From: Typha latifolia
Taxonomy: Eukaryota; Streptophyta; Magnoliopsida; Poales; Typhaceae
Assembly: GCA_019914945.1 (NCBI GenBank)
Contig: CM034108.1
Location: 4,350,001 to 4,414,000 of the forward strand
Direction of reading: 5' to 3'
DNA length: 64,000 nt
Shown here: positions 10,701-22,668 of the stretch, one piece after another
How positions within the stretch are numbered: the first letter of the stretch is position 1
Layout: every line of letters starts with the position of its first letter
Translations under genes and position numbers: made by a program
The notes under the pieces: generated by a model
What the model saw: the letters and a program-made list of their open reading frames with translations, nothing else
The model's database searches: none
Told to the model about the DNA's origin: nothing

Positions 10701-13700
10701 CCATTTTGTTGGTGCTACTCTCTCTCCTGTTGATTTGTGGCACCGTAGGTTAGGTCACATGTCCAAATCTCGTCTTAAAGGTATTTTCCATTCTGGAGCC
10801 TTAGGACGAGATTCTTTTGGTTTTAGTTCTATGTCGGATTGTGTGAGTTGTAAGTTAGCCAAACTATCAGCTCTTCCTTTTTCTTCAAGTAATAGTAAAA
10901 GCAGTTCATCTTTTGATCTTGTTCATTCTGATATATGGGGCCCTGCACCTTTATCTTCCAAGTGTGGATATTTGTATTATGTGAGTTTTATTGATGACTT
11001 CTCTAGATATACTTGGGTTTATCTCATTCGTCATCGCTCTGAGATTTCCCAAATTTATCAAATTTTTACATTTATGATTCACACTCAATTTCACAAACAC
11101 ATTAAGGTTTTCAGTCTTGACTATGCTCGAGAGTACACCTCTACTGCTATGCGTTCCATTCTCCATTCTCATGGCACCATTTTTCAACAGTCTTGTCCCT
11201 ACACTCATGAACAAAATGGTGTAGCAGAACGAAAACATCGTCATATTTTAGAGACTATGCATGCTCTCATTCTTAGTTCATCTGTCCCTCGTTCTTTCTA
11301 GGCAGAAGCTCTCTTGACCTCTGTTAACCTTATTAACTTCATGCCTTCTCCTCTCCTACGAGATCGCTCTCCTCATGAGGTTCTTTTATCTGTTAAACCA
11401 GATTATAGTATTATTCGTGTCTTTGGATATACTTGCTTTGTTTTGCTACCTGCTCATGAGTATGACAAGTTGTCCGCTCGATATGTGCAATGTGTTCTTC
11501 TCGGATATAGTTCTGAACACAAAGGTTATAGATGCTATGACCCTTTGACTCGTCGAATGCGGATTGCTCGTCATGTCTCTTTTCTAGAGAATATTCCTTA
11601 TTACTCTCATGAGTCTGAGGACCTCACTTTTCTTGAGCCTCCAACTTCGACATCTATTCCTCAGTCTCCTCTTGAGACAGTGCCCACTTCAAATTCTCCT
11701 AAGGAGCCTCTTGTTGGATGTCCTAGTGATTTTCTCCCTTGTCTACCTATCACTCAGGTGTACTCGCGACAAGTTATTCATGTACCTCCTTCATCTTCTC
11801 CTCCTCTTGTTCCTCCTATTTCATTTTCGGCTCCACCTTTTGCACCTTCTCCTCCAGCTGAACTGTGGGTCCTTGTCGATCTCAACGTGAGCATCGTTCT
11901 CCTAAGAGATATAGATTTATTGATGTTGCATGCTATTCTTCTGAGTTCCACATCTTTCTAACAGCTCTTCACGCAGATCATGAGCCTAATTCTTATCAGG
12001 AGGCTGTTGTCCATCTTGAGTGGCAACATGCTATGAATGAGGAGTTTCAGGCTTTTGCACATACTCAAACATGGGATGTTGTTCCTCTACCAAGTGGCAT
12101 TGAACCTGTTAGTTGTAAAAGGGTTTACAAAATCAAGAGACGATCTGAATGATCTATTAAGAGATATAAAGCTCGTCTTGTTGCTAGAGGTTTCACCCAA
12201 GAGTATGGCATTGATTATGAGGAGACATTTGCCCCTGTGGCTCAGATGACTACTATTCGTACTCTTCTTGCGTAGCTGCCATTCGTCGCTGGCCTTTGTA
12301 TCAAATGGATGTAAAGAATGCTTTTCTTCATGGTGATTTGGCAGAAACAGTTTATATGCAGCCTCCACCGGGATTGTCTGTTCCTTTGCCCTATGTTTGT
12401 CAACTTCGGCGTACCATCTATGGTCTCAAGCAAGCACCCCGTGCTTGGTTTGAGCGGTTTCGTCGAGCGATGACAGAGGTTGGTTTTGTTGAGAGTGATC
12501 ATGATCACTCTATGTTTACGCGTATTTCTCCGCAGGGATGTGTTATTCTACTACTCTATGTAGATGACATGATTATTACAGGTGATGATTCAGCTACTAT
12601 CAAGTCTCTACAGAAACATTTGTCTCAGTACTTTCAAATGAAGGACTTGGGTCAGCTGCGTTATTTTCTTGGTCTTGAGATTGCTCATAGTGAGAGAGGT
12701 ATACTTGTATCTCAACAAAAGTATGTTTCTGATTTGATCAGCAGGGCAGCTATATCTGATGATCAGACAGTTGATACACCTCTTAAGCTTCATGTGAAGC
12801 TTCGTCCTACAGATGGAGTGCCATTGACAGATCCAACTAGATACAGACAGCTTGTTGGACAACTTGTGTATTTATGCATCACTAGACCAGATATTTCTCA
12901 TGCTGTGAGTATAGTTAGTCAGTTTGTGGCGGCTCCTCGATCTACTCATTATGCAGCACTACTCCGGATTCTCAGATATGTGTGGGGGATTGTTACTCGC
13001 TCTCTATTGATATCTGTTCATTCATCTCTTGTTCTTCGTGCTTATTCCGATACTGATTGGGCTGGTGATCCTACCACTCATCGTTCTACTACTGGATTCT
13101 GTGTATTCCTTGGTGACTCTCTTATATCGTGATGGAGCAAGAAGCAAGATATTATCTCTCTCTCTAGTACGAAGCCAGAATATAGAGCTATGTCCACTAC
13201 TTCTAAGGAAATCATTCACCTTCGCCGTCTATTGGGAGATATTGGCATAGCAACTCCTACACCCACTGCTCTTTATTGTGATAACAGGAGTGCTATACAG
13301 ATTGCAAGCAATCCTGTATTTCATGAGAGAACAAAACATATTGAGGTAGATTGTCATTTTGTTCGACATCAGTTTTTAGCTGGCACTATTAGTCTTCCAC
13401 ATATATCATCTATGGAGCAAATAGCAGATTTCTTCACCAAATCGCATCCCACTCCACGCTTTAGATATCTAGTTAGCAAACTCCTTGTGTTTGATCCACC
13501 TTGAGTTTGAAGGGGGTGTTAATGTATATACTCTTATCATGTACCTGAGGGACAATATACCTCAACCATGTATTTATACTCATTCTCAATGTGAATACAT
13601 CAGAGTTCTTCCATTCGTCACAATAATAATACTTCAACAAAAAAACATATGCACGTTAGAAAGTAGAAAACATTTTTAAAAAGAAGGTAAGGAATAATAA

Positions 13701-16700
13701 TGTTTGAAACATCCACATTTTATGTGCCGAGTGTACCTAAAAATAAAATTAACACTTGGTTCGTGTTTTTAACTCGAAAATATTCCATCTAAAATAATTT
13801 AAACGTTCATAGAGTTCTTTGGGTCTTTGATCATGGAGGTTTTCTATCAAGTATGACCTACTGATCTGCAGAACGATAGAGAATCTTCTCAAAGAAAAAA
13901 AAACAGAAAATTGGAGAAATCTCCTACAGCCTTTTCTATTGAGACTGCACTCAAAGGAGTTTAGGCTTTTGTTTCATTATATGCAACCATGCATACATGG
14001 CCACCAGCTGGCTTAGTGTGAAATTACAGAAAATGTAAAACCATTTGACCTTTCGAAAAGCGTGCATGTTCACAGGTACACACATATGCATATTGGTGCA
14101 TAATCTCGGGAAGTTCCAAAGGATCTTACAATAACTCGATTGAGTTACACTAATATTGCCTGAATTTATTTTATTTTTTGTTTAATTAGTGGATCCGTTA
14201 CCATTTCTAAGACAAATAATCCTTCCATGACTCCTAAATTGATTTCCTATATAATATAAATGTACACATATCACATGGTATATTTTGCAATTCAAAATTG
14301 ATTAACTATGGCCTTCTCATGGGGCTGCATTATGCAAGTTTGTGTAAAAGAAAATATCTGCCTTAGGAGATGACAATAGGCAAATGCGTCTATTCCTATA
14401 TGCTGCGATTTGTGATTATGATACGGATTGAACCTAACCAACCCATCTCAAACTTGATCATTTTTGTTTTTGAAGAATAAGGATCTCTGGTTGGAGTGTT
14501 CGAATGCCATAAAAAGCCATTCAAAAGCCATGAAAAGGCATTCGAACACCTACAATAGTATTCGCATATACAGAGGCACTGTTTTGATCATTTGAACGTC
14601 TGACGGCTGAGATATTTCGTATTAGAATTTATTTATTATTTTTGAACATACGACTAGCCTCCAAATGTGTGGAGTGACAGTCACTTTGGAATTATTAAAT
14701 ATTTGGACATTTATTTTGTATTTAGGTTTGAGCCAACCTTTTCCTTCCTCCTCTCTCCCCATCGGTACTCACTTCGAAATTCAACCCATTACAACTCCGT
14801 TGCTTCTCCCTCTTCAGTCCAGTGACCAATTCCACCTACAAGCCCCTTCCCCCCTCCCCCTCAACTTGTTCAAGGCACCATCCCATATCACCACTTTCCC
14901 ACTTTCCACCATCCACACCCCTAACCTTTGGTCAGTATTTTCACCATATATATTGATCTACCTATCCGATCGAGAAGATTCTGATTGTGTTGGATTCTTG
15001 ACTTCTAGAGAAATAACATATTCGAATCTCATATCATTTCAATAGTTAGATCGATCCATCTTGTTTATGAAAGTTTTGTGTTCAATTTTGTCCAGAGCTA
15101 CATTACGGATTAGAATTATCTTCATTGAGGATGATTGTAACACTATCATGGTATAAGACTAATGTTGTAGTGAGTCAGGAATCTTGATTTGTCATTACTA
15201 CTCTCGGACCTCTAAGCTAGGTCCATTTATTAACAGCCTTGTTTCGAGAAATCTAAACAAAGTCTTATCTAAAAACTTACTATATTTAGCAAATAAATAA
15301 ACTTGCATTGAATAAAGTACTAACTAGAAGATATATAAGTGCTACAATAACCTAATGATCACAGACTGTCCACTGTCAACTATATCATTTCTTCAAAATG
15401 GACTATAATAAACTAATGATCAGATACTGCTACTGTATCATTTTTTAAAATGGGCTAACAATAAGTTAATTTGGAGCTGGCTAAAGTTAATTAAAAATGC
15501 CAGTAAATTGAAAAGTGAAAAGGCACATTAAAGAATTACAGGATCTAAGAGAAAGAAGCTGATATAAACAAATACTATGGGAAAAAGGGAAGAAGAGGAC
15601 CTGGAGATACGACATGACATCAGAAACAGTAAGTTGCGATCCATTTTGCTGAGTGATCCACTGAAGTAATTTCTCCTGAGATAATCAAGTGCAAATCTTA
15701 TGTATAACATCTTTCAGAGAAGTACATTATGTAGGAAAGGTGACCAAGGTAATATGGCCAACCCTCTGCAGTAGTTGTCCATAACTATGTTAGGTCAACA
15801 TGAATAATTAAATTCAGAAAAGTAATTACTTGGAAAAAAGATAATGAACACATTATGGTTCGACACATTTTTCAACAAATGAACTACTCAAAATGATAAT
15901 TCAGTCGGTAAGAGAGAAGTATCAAGACTATTTCGAGAAAAAAGAACAATCATGCAAGATCATCAACTAAAAATGAAAACCTAAATCAGTAGCATCGCTT
16001 AATATTTGAGCATGTTTCTAATTCAAAGGTTTGGTGTATGACTTTTAACAAAGTTAAAAAATAGTAAAGTATTTAACATCATTGTACTAATTCTTAGAAG
16101 TCTTCTGAATGCAGCATGTAATTTGTGTATGAGTTATGATTTTCAGTATTTTAATTTGCTTCCTATCCATGCATCAGCTATTTCCATTGCTTCAAAACAG
16201 ATCAAGTTTGTCGCTACCTTTATCAGCTGCCAACTAGCCCTGATATTGAGTTTTCTAGGACTTGGGTAACTTTAGCTAGATCTAGTTCATACTTTCTAGT
16301 AATGCAGTCAAATAATAAGTAGACATTAAGCTAATAACAGATCTACAGGATGAATTAAGATTGATACATAGAATATTCATAAAATTGTGAAATTTTGGCA
16401 AGAAGCTATATCTAGCATGTTTACTATAAACATTTATTGCATCATATCCATGTAATAACCAAATATGGCATACCGTTACATACAATCAAGCACTGTGGCC
16501 CACCTATTCACTAGCCAACAGGTATATGTGCTGCAGGCTTATTTGCAATTAATATTCCATATTGAAATTTTTTGACAACAACCGTGGGGCCACAAATATT
16601 GTCCTTTGCGATTAAGATGCTGCCTGGTTTGGTTCCAGCAGAGGAAGATGAAGCTCTTAAAAATCTTCTGCCTGAAGACACTTATTTCTTAAAGCAACAA

Positions 16701-19700
16701 GGTTTGCAGAATTGATTGTTCTCTACCTATAGAAGCCATAACATGGTGGTACTGCTGCCTACAGCGGGTCGCTGAATAGTCCATCATATAAGGAGCCACT
16801 GGACTGTTCAGCTCTTTTCTCCACCATAGGACATACAGGCGAGCATTTTCTTAACACTTATAATGCTAACCAACCTGTCTACCTCTGGAGGAACCAACCA
16901 AGCCAGCAATGATGTACCGATCGTGTAACTTTGATAAAGAGAACTCCTGACGATCATGTATTGTAACAAAAAACTTTGTTCTGTTGCCTATTTTGGAAAA
17001 TAAAATAAAGATCTATGTGCTACTGTGGTTTGCAAATTCAAACAAAAAAGAACTCAAGATACTCATTTAGTAATTCACCTTAGGGCTTACAAACATCAAT
17101 TACTTAGTTACAAAACAAGCTATTGGTGGATGCTTACTTGATAAATAACTAAATACTAATAACATGCTATAATTTTTGTATGGTCCCTCTGCATTCTATA
17201 AAGAAGAAAAAATCCTATAGATGACTAGATCAAATATCGCATCTTTTTAGCTAGCAGAACAAACAGAGAATGAGAGTGTCTAAAAAAACTACGGTAAGAA
17301 AGTTATGTTATTCACCTAAAGAAGATACATGCACTTAAACATTAACTCGAAAGAAGGCTCCTACTTATAAATCCAAACAATGGTTAACTAAATATTAAAG
17401 CGGCTAACGGGTAAATAATTAGATATGAAAGATGATATCCTATGTAGACCCTAATGTTTCATACAAGGAGGTATTCTAAGACTTAACATCACCACAAACT
17501 CAAACCAGATTCCTAGAACATGCCCTGATTCTCATAAGCAAGATTCCACAAATAGTGCACAGAGATATTAGTATCTTGTGGATAGCTTCAAATAAATTCA
17601 CTGTTCCTTACTCAAGCCTTAAGGACTTCCAGACAAGTCTTTTGCAGTAAACTTACCTTAATGCCTGATGCAAGGGGATGAGTTTCTTTTCTACCTGCCA
17701 TGCATGATACTTATATTAAATTGAATCACAATCTCAAGAACAAGTTATATACTCCTTAAGTTTCCTCACCACCATATGTTGAACATATCATGTGAACTAG
17801 TTTGGGGAAGGAATATTGATTGAAATCATTGAACTACTGCAGAAACAGGGTGCAATCATCTCAAAATATCAACCTCAAGTTCTTTAACTTTTTTCCCTCC
17901 CATCCATGAGTAGCTAACCTTGCCATTCAACCCTCAAATTTACTTGTCAAAGAAGCTAGCTTGTTCCTAAGCTGCTTAAGGTCAATAATTTTAGCTAAGC
18001 TCACGGGCTCATTTAATAGATGAGCCAAGCTTAAGCTCAACCATTTAACCCCACTCAAAATAGTGTATGTGCGCAACTATGTGAGTATATGTGCATAAAT
18101 GCATACATAACATTTCCACGGTATATATTGTCGACTATATAAATAGATTTTCTGCGTGGAATGCATAAATAGCTTTTTTGCATCCTCCGAATCAAAATTT
18201 AATTATGACTTTCAAATGAAAGAGAAGCTTAGGGTATTTGTACTTGTCTCCATTTTTTTCCAATAATGACATTCAAAAAAGAAATCTTAAATTTAAGCTT
18301 CTTTTCTTCCATCTAGATTAAACTGAAATAAATAGATAAACTTGTAACCCTAATTAGTTGATAAGCATACTATATATAACTCAGAGATTAGCTTGATATC
18401 CCTAAGACCATTCCTGCAATCCCTTAAGTGATTGGGAGCAGCGCAAGCTCATCTGAAGTTAAATGAGCCAACTTGAGCTCGGATCTTTTACATACCTGAT
18501 AGGTAGGCCTCCTGGTTGAAAGAAGTTATAACCTTTCTCCATAAATGGACACTGTATCATATTAATAACAAATACATCATTCCTAGATTGAGTACTGAAG
18601 ACACTGAAAATGATAAGGGTCTTCCAATTTGAATGCTTGTTTCCTGGAATTAGGTTTGAAAACATTCGTTCCAAAAGTTAAGCAGTTCTCAAATAGCAAC
18701 AACCTAGTGTTCCAGGTGATACCTTCAGATTTATGTGCAATTTAGGCAATATATGGTGGCAATTCCAACAGGTACAGACATATATAAAAATAAACATAAT
18801 AATCAAAGCTTATGCATCTTCTATATTGAAATGTTATTGCGGCACGTTAAGTTTGAGGACGTCATCAGGGTTTATATACATAGATAGTTGCATAAGGATT
18901 AACCTCAGTTGTTACAACATCTAAAATACATATATTTTAAATTCTCCCACCCCCTCTGCTTCTTCAACGTGTCTTGGCATGTGGACCTAATCACAACTCC
19001 TCAGTCTAGTTAGAGATGAGCACTTCATCAAACATCTAAAGGTATGATAGTACTATACTAGGCCTATAAACTTTGTCTAGTTCCGATAGGGTTGATGGAA
19101 AATTGGAAGCAGACCTGATATTTGTACTAGACCACTAGACCACCTGATCTGATCTGACCCTAGAATATGACAAATCACTGACACGCTGATCTACCTGAAA
19201 CCGTTATAATAGAACCTAGTCCAAACATTCATCACAGTACCAACTATAAAAGAAGATATCGATAATACAGTGTATAAGCCATTATTAGGTTTATACACAC
19301 ACACACACACTACATATATATATATATAGTCTTTGTACATGCATTGAATTCAAAGAATTCTGCCAGGAAATCTTCCATAGATAGTTCAAAGTAAATATGT
19401 TATGAGTTTAATATATCTATCTCTTTCTAATAAGTTAATTATCACTCAGGCAACCACATTGTAGGATGGTATCTTCTTTCTTCCATGCTCCCTAAGTTAG
19501 CACTGTTTTAAGTCCTAAATGGTATCAGTTACTACAAGCATAATAAAGAACTCTAGGCATATACGACAGCGTTGGGGAAAATTGCCCTATAAAAAGGAAG
19601 CTAATCAGAAATATCTAATAAATATATATATGCCAAAATTCCATGATGCAAAGTCAAGAAAAGGAAAAAAAATCCCCATTTTGTTCATGAGAAGAGAAGT

Positions 19701-20246
19701 CAATAATCAACTATTAAAGCAGATTAAGATTATCTCACTAGCAGCTAAAGAATAGCAATAAAGCATCAAAAATCCAAATGTCAGCGGCGCAAATAAACGA
19801 AATAACAGAGATCACCATCCAGATAAATTTATTGGAACAATCAAGAAATCTACAGAAACAGAACAAGATCTTTTCCTTTTATGCTCAACTTTTATTAGTT
19901 CACAGATAGAAACTGAAAAACCCTAAATATGTCAAACTTCAATTTTTTTTTTTAAAGATAAGAGAAGAAAGATCAGAAGACGATAAAACTACCGGTAATA
20001 AATCTAAACTTCTAATCTTTCTAAAGCGAACATACTAAAAGGAGCAAAACCCAATTGCCCTTTTGATCTGATTCCTTTTGTTCTTACCAAGCCGTGATAT
20101 TCCCCGGCCTGGAAGGATACTGTAAGCTGACTCTGAGCATACAAATGCAGCTCAGAAACGGATTTCACAACATTGGAGAAGGCACTGTTCAGGATCCCAT
20201 CAGTCCCCGAGGGCTCTATGTTCTCTGTCTTCCTCTTCCTAGACAT
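7701..20246 (-). CDS. unnamed plant protein, ~230 aa, three exons
   Basis: Exon 1 is 20246-20088 (53 codons, starting [17 protein letters not shown] and containing [19 protein letters not shown]). Exon 2 is 15675-15601 (25 codons, [20 protein letters not shown]). Exon 3 is 8159-7701 (152 codons plus TGA). All three are bounded by consensus GT or AG signals and join in phase 0. The start was chosen because it opens a basic RKRK N-terminus and is followed by an in-frame donor GTAAGA. No enzymatic motif, signal peptide or membrane segment is seen. The N-terminal ~78 residues look like a small helical domain; the rest is Ser/Asn/Gly-rich, probably disordered, ending [15 protein letters not shown] vaguely associate this architecture (YAQSQL near the N-terminus, MDMH near the C-terminus) with an uncharacterised plant-only family, but cannot name it. 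The short RKRK suggests possible nuclear location. Introns are 4.4 and 7.4 kb; the second hosts a copia element. Confidence 0.62.
8160..8759 (-). other. intron 2 of the unnamed gene, part downstream of the copia element
   Basis: AT-rich intron sequence. The acceptor next to exon 3 reads CTTTCAG on the minus strand. No additional exon or RNA gene is recognised. The stretch ends at the target duplication of the copia insertion (ATAAT, 8760-8764). Confidence 0.5.
8765..8870 (+). repeat. 5' LTR of the copia element, 106 bp
   Basis: Starts TGTTAATGTATATACTC and ends CATTCGTCACA. It is identical to the 3' LTR except for one A/G difference (ACCATATATTT here, ACCATGTATTT in the other). At 106 bp it is unusually short for a plant LTR. 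It contains a TATA-like TATATTTATA stretch that could serve as core promoter. Confidence 0.95.
9249..9434. repeat. 62-bp tandem repeat in the copia leader, three copies
   Basis: Copies start at 9249, 9311 and 9373 with GAATCCATCGACT, and contain CCCTTTCCGTCGATT and CTATCAACG. The third copy diverges near its end. The block is GC-rich, unlike the host intron, and lies between the primer-binding site and the gag remnant. Confidence 0.88.
9567..9792. repeat. 114-bp direct duplication in the copia leader
   Basis: Two adjacent copies start at 9567 and 9681 with CCTATCTGAGAAATAATTG and continue through TTAATTGATTAAACTTGCTA. They differ at a handful of positions. They lie just upstream of the possible gag start and enlarge the untranslated leader. 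Confidence 0.85.
9758..10143 (+). pseudogene. copia gag remnant with CCHC zinc knuckle
   Basis: An N-terminal-like piece ([17 protein letters not shown], from about 9799) is in one frame. The zinc knuckle [14 protein letters not shown] (10012-10053, spacing C-x2-C-x4-H-x4-C) is in another, so a frameshift lies between them near 9940-9990. A TAG at 10141-10143 separates the knuckle from the protease frame. About 110 codons remain where copia gag usually has roughly 300, so most of the capsid region is gone. No functional Gag can be made from it. Confidence 0.7.
10144..13504 (+). pseudogene. copia pol (protease, integrase, RT, RNase H), disrupted
   Basis: Protease motif [12 protein letters not shown] lies at about 10327-10362. 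The integrase zinc-binding region contains LWHRRLGHM and DCVSCKLAK (about 10735-10865). Integrase catalytic segments include HSDIWGPAP (Asp at 10930), [10 protein letters not shown] and [11 protein letters not shown]; the second catalytic region reads SLDYAREY, altered from the usual SDNGGEY. RT has [13 protein letters not shown] and YVDD at 12557-12568. RNase H has YSDTDWAGD and ADFFTKS. The frame is broken by TAG at 11299, a shift near 11870, TGA at 12150, a one-base shift plus TAG near 12273 and TGA at 13130. The pieces otherwise align well with active copia proteins, so the damage looks fairly recent. Confidence 0.92.
13517..13622 (+). repeat. 3' LTR of the copia element, 106 bp
   Basis: It follows the purine tract AAGGGGG directly, begins TGTTAATG and ends CGTCACA. 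It matches the 5' LTR at 105 of 106 positions by eye and is followed by the target duplication ATAAT. Confidence 0.95.
13628..15600 (-). other. intron 2 of the unnamed gene, part upstream of the copia element
   Basis: AT-rich intron sequence. A Pro/Leu-rich open frame on + at 14665-15045 has no family resemblance or splice context and is not called. The donor of exon 2 (GTCCTC on the minus strand) is at 15600. Confidence 0.45.
15676..20087 (-). other. intron 1 of the unnamed gene
   Basis: A 4.4-kb AT-rich intron bounded by donor GTAAGA (minus strand, at 20087) and acceptor TATCTCAG (at 15676). It contains (CA)n and (TA)n microsatellites at about 19295-19327. Short words around 17990-18050 (GCTTAAGCTC-rich) resemble termini of hAT-like elements elsewhere in the window. 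No further exon of the gene was found. Confidence 0.45.
16560..16712 (+). pseudogene. possible coding remnant in intron 1, sense to +
   Basis: An open frame reads [20 protein letters not shown] then [20 protein letters not shown] and KQQGLQN before TGA. Its acidic, evenly mixed composition looks more like real protein than the surrounding AT-rich intron. After the stop the sequence resembles a 3' UTR. There is no start codon context or upstream exon, so this could be a gene fragment carried by a transposon or a processed pseudogene. I do not recognise the family. Confidence 0.25.
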
Positions 20247-20253
20247 ACTTCCC

Positions 20254-20260
<7 letters not shown>

Positions 20261-20307
<47 letters not shown>
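20261..20307 (-). repeat. (GA)n tract in the 5' leader of the unnamed gene
   Basis: An uninterrupted CT run on + (GA on the coding strand), 47 bp, ending 14 bp before the start codon at 20246. GA tracts in plant 5' leaders can bind BARLEY B RECOMBINANT/BPC proteins; that role here is inference. Confidence 0.9.
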
Positions 20308-20310
<3 letters not shown>

Positions 20311-20356
20311 TCACAGAAACGAGCACAAAGGCGCCGCCTTTCCTCCCCTAATTCCA

Positions 20357-20440
20357 TAAGACCTCAGGGAGGAACCCAGAAAGGAAAGCCAGCAGTCCCT
20401 AAGACCTCAGAGAGGAACCCAGAAAGGAAGACCAGCAGTA
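20357..20440. repeat. 43-bp direct duplication upstream of the unnamed gene
   Basis: Two adjacent copies begin at 20357 and 20400 with TAAGACCTCAG, and include GGAACCCAGAAAGGAA. They lie 110-195 bp upstream of the start codon on the minus strand, in the leader or proximal promoter. Confidence 0.85.
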
Positions 20441-22668
20441 CCGGAAACTAGTGCGTGGAGAAGCGAGAAAATGGAAGAAAGACAAGAATTGGAGAAACTC
20501 CAAGGAGTTACCTGCAGTGGGAATCCAGAATTAAATGAGAAGAAGCCCCAAACTGGCAAGAGTAATCCTGTAAACGTGCTCTCCAAAGAAAGGAGATGAA
20601 TCCTTTCCGGGAAGAGCCTACAACTGTCACTGATGCTCAAGCTTGCCGTTACGGGCCAGCCGATATATACATATAAATAAATAAATGTTTAAATTTTATT
20701 TATTTTTAAAATCTATCTAAGTCCCTACTTCGTTTGTATTTTATTTCTTTACAGTCTTATTGGCATTTAATTTGTATTCAAATTCATTTTAAGATTAAAT
20801 TTGTAGTCGAACCCATGTAAGATTTGATTTGTATTTCTATATGTATCAGTTTATACTATTAATATTTATCCGGATATAGTTTTACATTTCATTATCGATC
20901 TAATTATATCCGGTGTAAAAATATAGATCTAAAATTGAGTTGACTAATATCCTCAATCTTTTTTTTTAATTAGGATAGAATATTTGAAAACTTTCAGTTC
21001 ATGACCTCCCTCTATTACCATTCGCATCCTAATGACTACACGGTTATTAGTGGATTAGGCAAATGGATTAGCCCTCCTCCATACAGTCCACTGTTAAGCT
21101 CCACTGTTAAGCTCATAATATCCTATCATAAATTATAAGCTTGTAGGCTAATTCATACAATAAATAAAAGGAGCAATTTTCTTGAAAGGAAGGTTAAATT
21201 TTTGGGCCAAAATTTCAAATGTGAATGAATTATCTGGAGTTAATATCTAGATTTGCAATACTACTCTTGAAGAATGTCAATGAGATAATGCTTAGATAGT
21301 CAATGGAACTCATACTGTACATGTTTTAATTATTTATAATTTAATCTGTGTATTCTTAATAAAACACCAAAAATAATTTATAGTATCTTCTCAAAACATC
21401 ATTCTCATAATTTATTTGCTTGTAGTAAAAGGAAAACAACTACGAACACATTCCCTTAAAAAATAGAGTAAATCATGGTAATGCGTGTTTGCATCGAAAG
21501 TCGTGCTAATCTCTTTGGAGATGTATAAAATAAACCTTGTTTAAACTTACTAATTCTCCTGTGCTTCTCCTTTCAAACCAATCCAGATCACAGTGAATAA
21601 AAGAAAGAAAGAAAGAAAGAAAGAAAAAAAACTGTGGCGTCGTAGATTAGCTTGCAATGCTACAAAAGGAGTGCTTGAAAGGAAAAAAGAAGAAAAAAAA
21701 AGAAAAAGAGCTAAAGGTGATGCAAATTATGCAACGGTATGCTGACCACTCCCTCCCTTTTCAAATGTTAACGGTTACCGACTATTCAAAAAGGAAAGGG
21801 AGGTCTCTCTTCTTACCAACTTCTTCTTTTGCCACACAATTAAACTCTTTCGTTTCAGATATGTCCTTAAAGTAGAGTACTTACTCTTCGTTAAGGAGCC
21901 ATCAAAAGGGCTTCCATGGCATTATCTGCCCAGAAGTTTCCTCTGTTTTCAGGAGCAGACTATGATTTTTTTTTTTTTTTTTTTTCATGTGGTGAGAGGT
22001 GCCAATCTCTGGCAACATAATGATTTTACATCTAAGTGAGAAAAAAAATGTTAAGTGCTGGATATGAAGTAGTTGATTGATGAATATATCGGAGAAATTG
22101 AATCAAAGAGGAAAGAAAAATGAGGCTAAAGAAATGCTATGAAGGCTGGCAGCATCGACATACTTCTCGATCGATGACAAATAATCATCGAAAGATATGA
22201 GAGGAAAGAGGAGAAGTGGGCAAAAAGGAAGTATTCTTAAAGATCAGCAGAATCTTGGATTTTAGCCATTTTTCTTATTTAATCACAGTAAAGTGAGAAT
22301 GAAAGAACTATCACGTAGCGTTTTCTGCACATTTCACATTCACAACAGACCATTGAAGAAATTATGCGTAATGAAAGAAAGCAGAGCATCAATAGGACCA
22401 TTCAGAGTGTAACAGAGATGTCTCATTGGGCATGGGATGCGGCAAGTGTGGAAGGTTAGAAATGAAGAAGTCTGTCGGCACAAATAAGCAGTTGGTTGGA
22501 TTCATTTGGATCTTTTGACTCTAGTTCTTTCTGCAGACGATGCACCAGTAAAACTGAGATGGAAAGTAATTGTGGAAAGTGTATTATGTCAAGCTCACAG
22601 TCTACAACTGTGTTTTCATGGGGTTTTTGCTTAGGTTTTTCCTCATAGGAAAGTGTATTGTGCCAATC
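20441..22668. other. promoter region and AT-rich spacer
   Basis: This starts with the presumed promoter of the minus-strand gene. It contains an (AAAG)n run at about 21600-21626 and a poly-T run at 21968-21985. Small open frames are low complexity or lack family resemblance. Nothing else is supportable. Confidence 0.4.

Larger units (their letters stand above)
8765..13622 (+). mobile_element. Ty1/copia LTR retrotransposon, complete ends, defective coding
   Basis: The 5-bp target duplication ATAAT (8760-8764, 13623-13627) brackets two 106-bp LTRs. The primer-binding site TGGTATCAGAGC at 8871-8882 matches the initiator Met-tRNA 3' end. The polypurine tract GAAGGGGG ends at 13516, directly before the 3' LTR. 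Gene order is protease, integrase, reverse transcriptase, RNase H, diagnostic of copia. The element is inserted sense to + and antisense to its host gene, inside that gene's intron 2. At 4858 bp it is about full length, but gag is largely missing and pol carries several stops and frameshifts. Confidence 0.95.

Noticed and set aside
10951..11244. Minus-strand open frame within the copia integrase
   Set aside because: Shadow of the integrase frame.
14665..15045. 126-codon Pro/Leu-rich open frame on + in intron 2
   Set aside because: Biased composition, no recognisable domain, no splice or promoter context.
20094..20451. Frames with long Leu-Ser or Arg-Glu dipeptide runs
   Set aside because: These are translations of the (CT)n/(GA)n microsatellite in the 5' leader, not protein.
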